The notes below the pieces were generated by a model. That model did not search any database, was not told the DNA's origin, and saw only the letters and a program-made list of their open reading frames with translations. Both the position numbers and the translations under genes were made by a program. DNA of 64,000 nucleotides from Lentzea albidocapillata (GTDB lineage Bacteria > Actinomycetota > Actinomycetes > Mycobacteriales > Pseudonocardiaceae): NCBI RefSeq assembly GCF_000719115.1, contig NZ_JOEA01000001.1:124001-188000 (forward strand), written 5' to 3'. Positions 60,635 to 64,000 of this stretch are shown here, in pieces. The first letter of the stretch is position 1. Every line of letters begins with the position of its first letter.

Positions 60635-62905
60635 TCAGTTCAACGGCAGTGGGATCTCGGCGCGCAGCCGGTAGGTGTGCTCGGGGGTGAGCCCGGCGTG
60701 CAGGTCGCCGCCGAGCGCCCGGACGCGGGTGGTGAGGTTGCCGATGCCGCTGCCGTCAGAAGACTTCCGCTCGATCGTGGGGATCCCGTCGTTGACGATG
60801 TCCATCGTGACCAGGTACCGGGAGCTGGAGAGCACGATCTCGCAGTGCTCCGCCTTGCTGTGCCGCAGGAGGTTCGTGACGCCTTCGCGCAGCACCGTCG
60901 CGAGCGTCACCTTCACCTCGGTGGGCAGTTGGTCGCACGCGTCGATCTGCACTGTCACGTCGATGTCGGCCGCGGACAGCAGCGCCTGCGCCGACTGGGT
61001 CTCCTCGTCGAACGACAGCTCCCGGTAGCTCAGCGCTACCGAGCGCACGTCCGCGAGCGCCTGCCGGGAGATCTCCAGGACCTCGGTGAGCTCCTGGCGG
61101 GCGCGATCGGGGTCGGCTGTCGCCAGCCGGTGGGTCAGCTCGCTCTTCAACGTGATCGCGGACAGGCTGTAGCCGAGCAGGTCGTGCAGGTCGCGCGCGA
61201 ACCGCAGCCGTTCCTGGGCCACCGCCGCCGTCGCGAGCTCCTCCCGCGCCTCGTGCAGCTCGGACACCATTGACCTCAGCCGCGTCAACGCGTACAGCAC
61301 GAGCCCGTGGTTCATCGCGGCCATGACGCCGTAGGCGATTTCGACCGCGTTGAACCCGTTCACCCCGAAGATCACGCCCTGCGAGGCGACGACCGCGGAG
61401 AACACCGGCCAGCCCACGCGGGGTGGCAGCATCAGCGCCGCGGATCCGGCGAGGAAGCCCGTCAGGCCGAGGTAGGGGTCGCCGTAGACCAGTTGGGGCA
61501 CGTACACGAACGCGGCAAGAGCTCCGAGCACCCAACAACGCTGGGCGAGGCTCAGCCGGATCCGCGGCCTGCTCACCACGCCCAGCGCGAGCCCGACCGT
61601 GCTGAAGATGCCGATCGCGGTCAGCACGATCCCGGCCGCGCCGATCCGGGCGTACTCGTTGAGCACCAGCATCGTCGTCGTGAGGAGGTACCCGATCACC
61701 ACCGAGGTGAGCAGCACCTGCGCGAACGTCGTGGCGATCGCCGGGCGTGCCGTGCCTGCTCCGGACGCGGGCTTCTTCTCCGGCGCCGAGTCGGCGGGCA
61801 CCTCGGCGTGCAGCCGGTACGTGCCGCCGGGAGCGGTCTGGGCGAGCAGGGAACCACCGATCGCGGTGGTGCGGGTGGCGAGGTTGGTGAGGCCGCTACC
61901 GCGGTCGGCCGAGACCTCCGCCGGCGCGCCGTCGTTGGCGATGTCGATCGACACCAGCTCGTCGCTGCCGCGGATGGTGATCGCGCACCGGGTGGCGTTG
62001 CTGTGCCGCAGGAGGTTCGTCACGCCTTCGCGCAGCACGGTGGCGAGCACTGTCCTCGACCGGGGAGACAGCTCGGGGTGGCAGGTCTCGATCGTCGCGG
62101 CGACGCCGGCCGCCGTCAGCACTGATCGCGCCGACTCGATCTCCTCGGACAGCGACAGCTCGCGGTAGCTCGACGCGACCGCACGAACGTCCGTCAGTGC
62201 CTCGCGGGCGATGCCGAGGATCTCGGCAAGCTCGCGCATCGCACGCTCGGTGTGCGCACCGAGCAGCTTGCGGGCCAGCTCCACCTTCAACGTGATCGCC
62301 GACAGGCTGAACCCGAGTAGGTCGTGCAGGTCGCGGGCGAACCGCAGCCGTTCCTGCGACACGGCCAGCTCAGCCAGTTCGGACCGCGCGGTCTCCAGCT
62401 GGCGCACCAGCGTCGGCAGCCGGGACAGGCCGTAGACGACGAGGCCGGAGACCGTCGACCCCACCACGTAGTAGGCCTGTCCGATCAGGGGCAGCGTCGG
62501 CACGTAGAACGACTGGATGAGGCCGTTGCTCAGCACGACCGCGCCGAACGCGAGCCAGCGCACCCGGTTGGGCAGCACCAGCAACGCGCTGCCCGCGAGG
62601 AACCCCGGCATGCCCGGCCAGCCGGAGGGGAAGAATGGCATCGGCACGTAGACCAGCAGCACCATCGCGCCCAGTGCCAGATACGCCCGGCTCGACCGCA
62701 GGTCGGCACCGGGGCGCGAGAACACCCGCAGCTGCAGGTACCCGATGGTGAGCAGGCAGGCGAGTGAGGACACGATTCGCGGGAACGTCGCCGACACCTG
62801 CAGCACGTAGAAGAAGGCGTTGCCGAGGTAGTTGGCGAACACCACGCTGATGACGACGTACGCCAAACGACGGGAGACCGAGGAACGTTCCAGTCGTTGC
62901 GTCAC
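60635..62905 (-). CDS. Fused tandem double sensor histidine kinase
   Basis: 756 residues made of two complete NarL-partner kinases in a row. Unit 1: five to six membrane helices (residues 12-165), HisKA_3 box RFARDLHDLLGFSLSAITLK (His194), ATPase domain to about 372. Unit 2: linker, helices (392-545), HisKA_3 RFARDLHDLLGYSLSAITLK (His574), ATPase domain to the end. Both phospho-His boxes and both N-boxes (EGVTNLLRHS) are intact. GTG at 62905 follows GGGAG; ATG at 62998 would add 31 residues that include the duplicated upstream sequence. It probably phosphorylates the regulator at 57.9 kb. Confidence 0.9.
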   Translation of the reverse strand: MTQRLERSSVSRRLAYVVISVVFANYLGNAFFYVLQVSATFPRIVSSLACLLTIGYLQLRVFSRPGADLRSSRAYLALGAMVLLVYVPMPFFPSGWPGMPGFLAGSALLVLPNRVRWLAFGAVVLSNGLIQSFYVPTLPLIGQAYYVVGSTVSGLVVYGLSRLPTLVRQLETARSELAELAVSQERLRFARDLHDLLGFSLSAITLKVELARKLLGAHTERAMRELAEILGIAREALTDVRAVASSYRELSLSEEIESARSVLTAAGVAATIETCHPELSPRSRTVLATVLREGVTNLLRHSNATRCAITIRGSDELVSIDIANDGAPAEVSADRGSGLTNLATRTTAIGGSLLAQTAPGGTYRLHAEVPADSAPEKKPASGAGTARPAIATTFAQVLLTSVVIGYLLTTTMLVLNEYARIGAAGIVLTAIGIFSTVGLALGVVSRPRIRLSLAQRCWVLGALAAFVYVPQLVYGDPYLGLTGFLAGSAALMLPPRVGWPVFSAVVASQGVIFGVNGFNAVEIAYGVMAAMNHGLVLYALTRLRSMVSELHEAREELATAAVAQERLRFARDLHDLLGYSLSAITLKSELTHRLATADPDRARQELTEVLEISRQALADVRSVALSYRELSFDEETQSAQALLSAADIDVTVQIDACDQLPTEVKVTLATVLREGVTNLLRHSKAEHCEIVLSSSRYLVTMDIVNDGIPTIERKSSDGSGIGNLTTRVRALGGDLHAGLTPEHTYRLRAEIPLPLN

Positions 62906-62942
62906 AGCAGCAGCTCCCACGCGAAGGTCGGGACGCGGCCAT

Positions 62943-62968
62943 GATACGGGCGCGTCCTGGGAAATCCC
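62943..62968. repeat. Duplicated upstream sequence, copy 2
   Basis: The partner of 60607-60634, lying 38 bp upstream of the preferred GTG start of the double kinase. Its presence before a remnant whose coding part differs suggests it was noncoding, which supports the shorter start. Confidence 0.65.
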
Positions 62969-63007
62969 GCGTTTTGCGATCCTCGATCGGAGCAACATGG
63001 CGATGGC

Positions 63008-63649
63008 TCAACACCTCTGGACGACGACGAGTCCGGCCCCCGCCAGATAAGCGACCACATCTCCGACCAGCGACTTCTCCACCTGCAACGACTCCGCCAC
63101 CTGAGCGGTTGTGCTCGCGGTGTGCAGCAACGACTTCGCGATCTCCGTGGCGGGCGCGCTGTGCAGGATCACCTGGTAGGGGAGACCGGGGCAGGCGAGC
63201 GCCTGGTCACCGTTGAGGCGCTCGATCTCGGTGCGCGGTCTCATGGTGATGATCGCGTCCTCGTCGACGGCAGGCAACGTGAACACGGCGTCCCGCGTGA
63301 CGGCGACGACCGAGAGGATCGGGCCGGCGCCGTCGTTCAGGCCGAGCGAGGGCACGACACAACCACCCAGTTGGTCGAGTGTGCTCTTGAGCTTGCGCCA
63401 GATCAGGCACGGGCCGGAGCCGGTCTTCCACCGCACGAAGTTCTCGTGCAGAGCGGAGATGTTCTCCAGTGCCACCGGTCCGAGGCTCATGCGGTGCAAC
63501 GCCTCGCGCACGAGCGGGCTCGTGTCCGCGATCTCGATCGCACCCCATCTGCCGTGCACGGTGAGGTGCTCGATGCCTTCGTCGACGAAGGCGTCCTCGA
63601 GCAACGACCACAGCGGCCGGCCGGCCGGGATGTGCGACTGCGTGGGCAC
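63008..63649 (-). CDS. SagB-type dehydrogenase N-terminal-like protein without nitroreductase domain
   Basis: 213 residues. IEHLTVHGRWGAIEIADTSP, VREALHRMSLGPVALENISA, PSLGLNDGAGPILSVVAVTR and a terminal winged-helix-like VAESLQVEKSLVGDVVAYLAGAGLVV correspond to the N-terminal region of actinobacterial SagB-type azoline dehydrogenases. The flavin-binding nitroreductase part that should follow is absent: the frame stops at 63008 and the next gene is a kinase. The GTG at 63649 has GGAGG 7 nt upstream. It lies just downstream of the YcaO gene, so a role with YcaO is likely. Confidence 0.65.
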   Translation of the reverse strand: MPTQSHIPAGRPLWSLLEDAFVDEGIEHLTVHGRWGAIEIADTSPLVREALHRMSLGPVALENISALHENFVRWKTGSGPCLIWRKLKSTLDQLGGCVVPSLGLNDGAGPILSVVAVTRDAVFTLPAVDEDAIITMRPRTEIERLNGDQALACPGLPYQVILHSAPATEIAKSLLHTASTTAQVAESLQVEKSLVGDVVAYLAGAGLVVVQRC

Positions 63650-63678
63650 CACGGCGCCTCCGCTCTGGCAGGTGTGCG

Positions 63679-64000
63679 TCACATGAACAGGGGGATCGGG
63701 TTGAGCTCTTCGTAACGCCTGGGGCGGGTCAGTCGACCCAGTTGTACCGGCACGTCGTAGAGGCGCCCTTGAGCGAACCTCGACCAGAAGTGCCGCAGGC
63801 CCGGCACCACGACCCGCACGACCGGAAGTCCGATGTCGGGCCTGGTCTGGTCGAGCACGAGAACCTCCATTCTGCGCTGCTCCAGAGTGTGCTGGAGCGC
63901 GCGGACGTCGTCGGTCAGGTCGTGGCGGAACAGGTAGCCGTGGTGGAACGCGTCCCGCGGCGGCACGGACGGGTCGGGCGCGAGCCACGGCTGCTCGGCC
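63679..64000 (-). CDS. YcaO cyclodehydratase, C-terminal part (partial)
   Basis: The 106 visible codons run to the window edge, without the start. The sequence PWLAPDPSVPPRDAFHHGYL, then MEVLVLDQTRPDIGLPVVRV, VVPGLRHFW, GRLYDVPVQLG and the Pro-containing end LNPIPLFM is the C-terminus of TOMM-type YcaO proteins. They form azoline rings on peptide Ser/Thr/Cys with ATP. The C-terminal PxP ending is typical of peptide-modifying YcaOs. Most of the RiPP locus lies beyond the right edge. Confidence 0.9.
   Translation of the reverse strand, partial: AEQPWLAPDPSVPPRDAFHHGYLFRHDLTDDVRALQHTLEQRRMEVLVLDQTRPDIGLPVVRVVVPGLRHFWSRFAQGRLYDVPVQLGRLTRPRRYEELNPIPLFM

Overview
The window is high-GC DNA with the codon use and gene content of a filamentous actinomycete. 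The best fit is Pseudonocardiales (Lentzea, Saccharothrix or Actinosynnema relatives). This rests on a Streptomyces-style fabD-fabH-acpP-fabF operon, an aceE / DUF3052 / AhpE neighbourhood in the order I recall from Mycobacterium, a SARP regulator and many P450s. No plasmid, phage or transposase gene was recognised, and there is no CRISPR array.

Region 1 (0-18.6 kb) is mostly core metabolism. It holds the fatty-acid operon under a PucR-type regulator (fasR), a secreted tripeptidyl-aminopeptidase-like hydrolase, a mechanosensitive-channel-like membrane protein, an RmlA-like nucleotidyltransferase with a broken signature, a winged-helix protein, a phytase, PnuC, a secreted M14 peptidase, a GNAT protein, aceE, DUF3052, AhpE and tRNA-Val(UAC).

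Region 2 (18.7-30.4 kb) is mixed: a P450, a GNAT protein, a saccharopine-dehydrogenase-like protein and CsbD. It also holds an eight-gene envelope-stress cluster (ECF sigma factor, a zinc-finger/Asp23 fusion, further Asp23-like proteins and small membrane proteins), lipA, and an SDR/TetR locus around a perfect 28-bp palindrome.

Region 3 (30.6-64 kb) looks like a biosynthetic gene cluster with its regulation. At its left edge are a NarL-type response regulator, a histidine kinase and a SARP. Next come an acetolactate synthase with a truncated small subunit, cyclase-like SRPBCC and SnoaL proteins, and a flavin monooxygenase. A stand-alone adenylation domain (Val/Ile-like pocket), a carrier protein and a KASIII-like acyltransferase follow. 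The rest has three P450s with their own 2Fe-2S ferredoxin and reductase, an epoxide hydrolase, two MFS exporters, several oxidoreductases, an act-type C9 ketoreductase, a flavodoxin-like quinone reductase and a second, Ser-type KASIII-like protein. Beyond these lie a second response regulator, a degenerate kinase copy and a fused double histidine kinase. At the right edge are a SagB-N-terminal-like protein and the C-terminus of a YcaO cyclodehydratase, so a TOMM/RiPP locus continues outside the window. No chain-extending ketosynthase or NRPS condensation domain is visible, so the scaffold must be made by genes outside the window or by an unusual route.

The most unusual items are: the double histidine kinase and its degenerate copy; an alpha/beta hydrolase whose catalytic Ser is Ala; two KASIII-like enzymes with C-H-D and S-H-D triads; the sigma / anti-sigma-Asp23 cluster; three small GxW-type barrel-like proteins in the cluster; and a dispersed intergenic repeat made of ATATATCGGT boxes next to hairpins.
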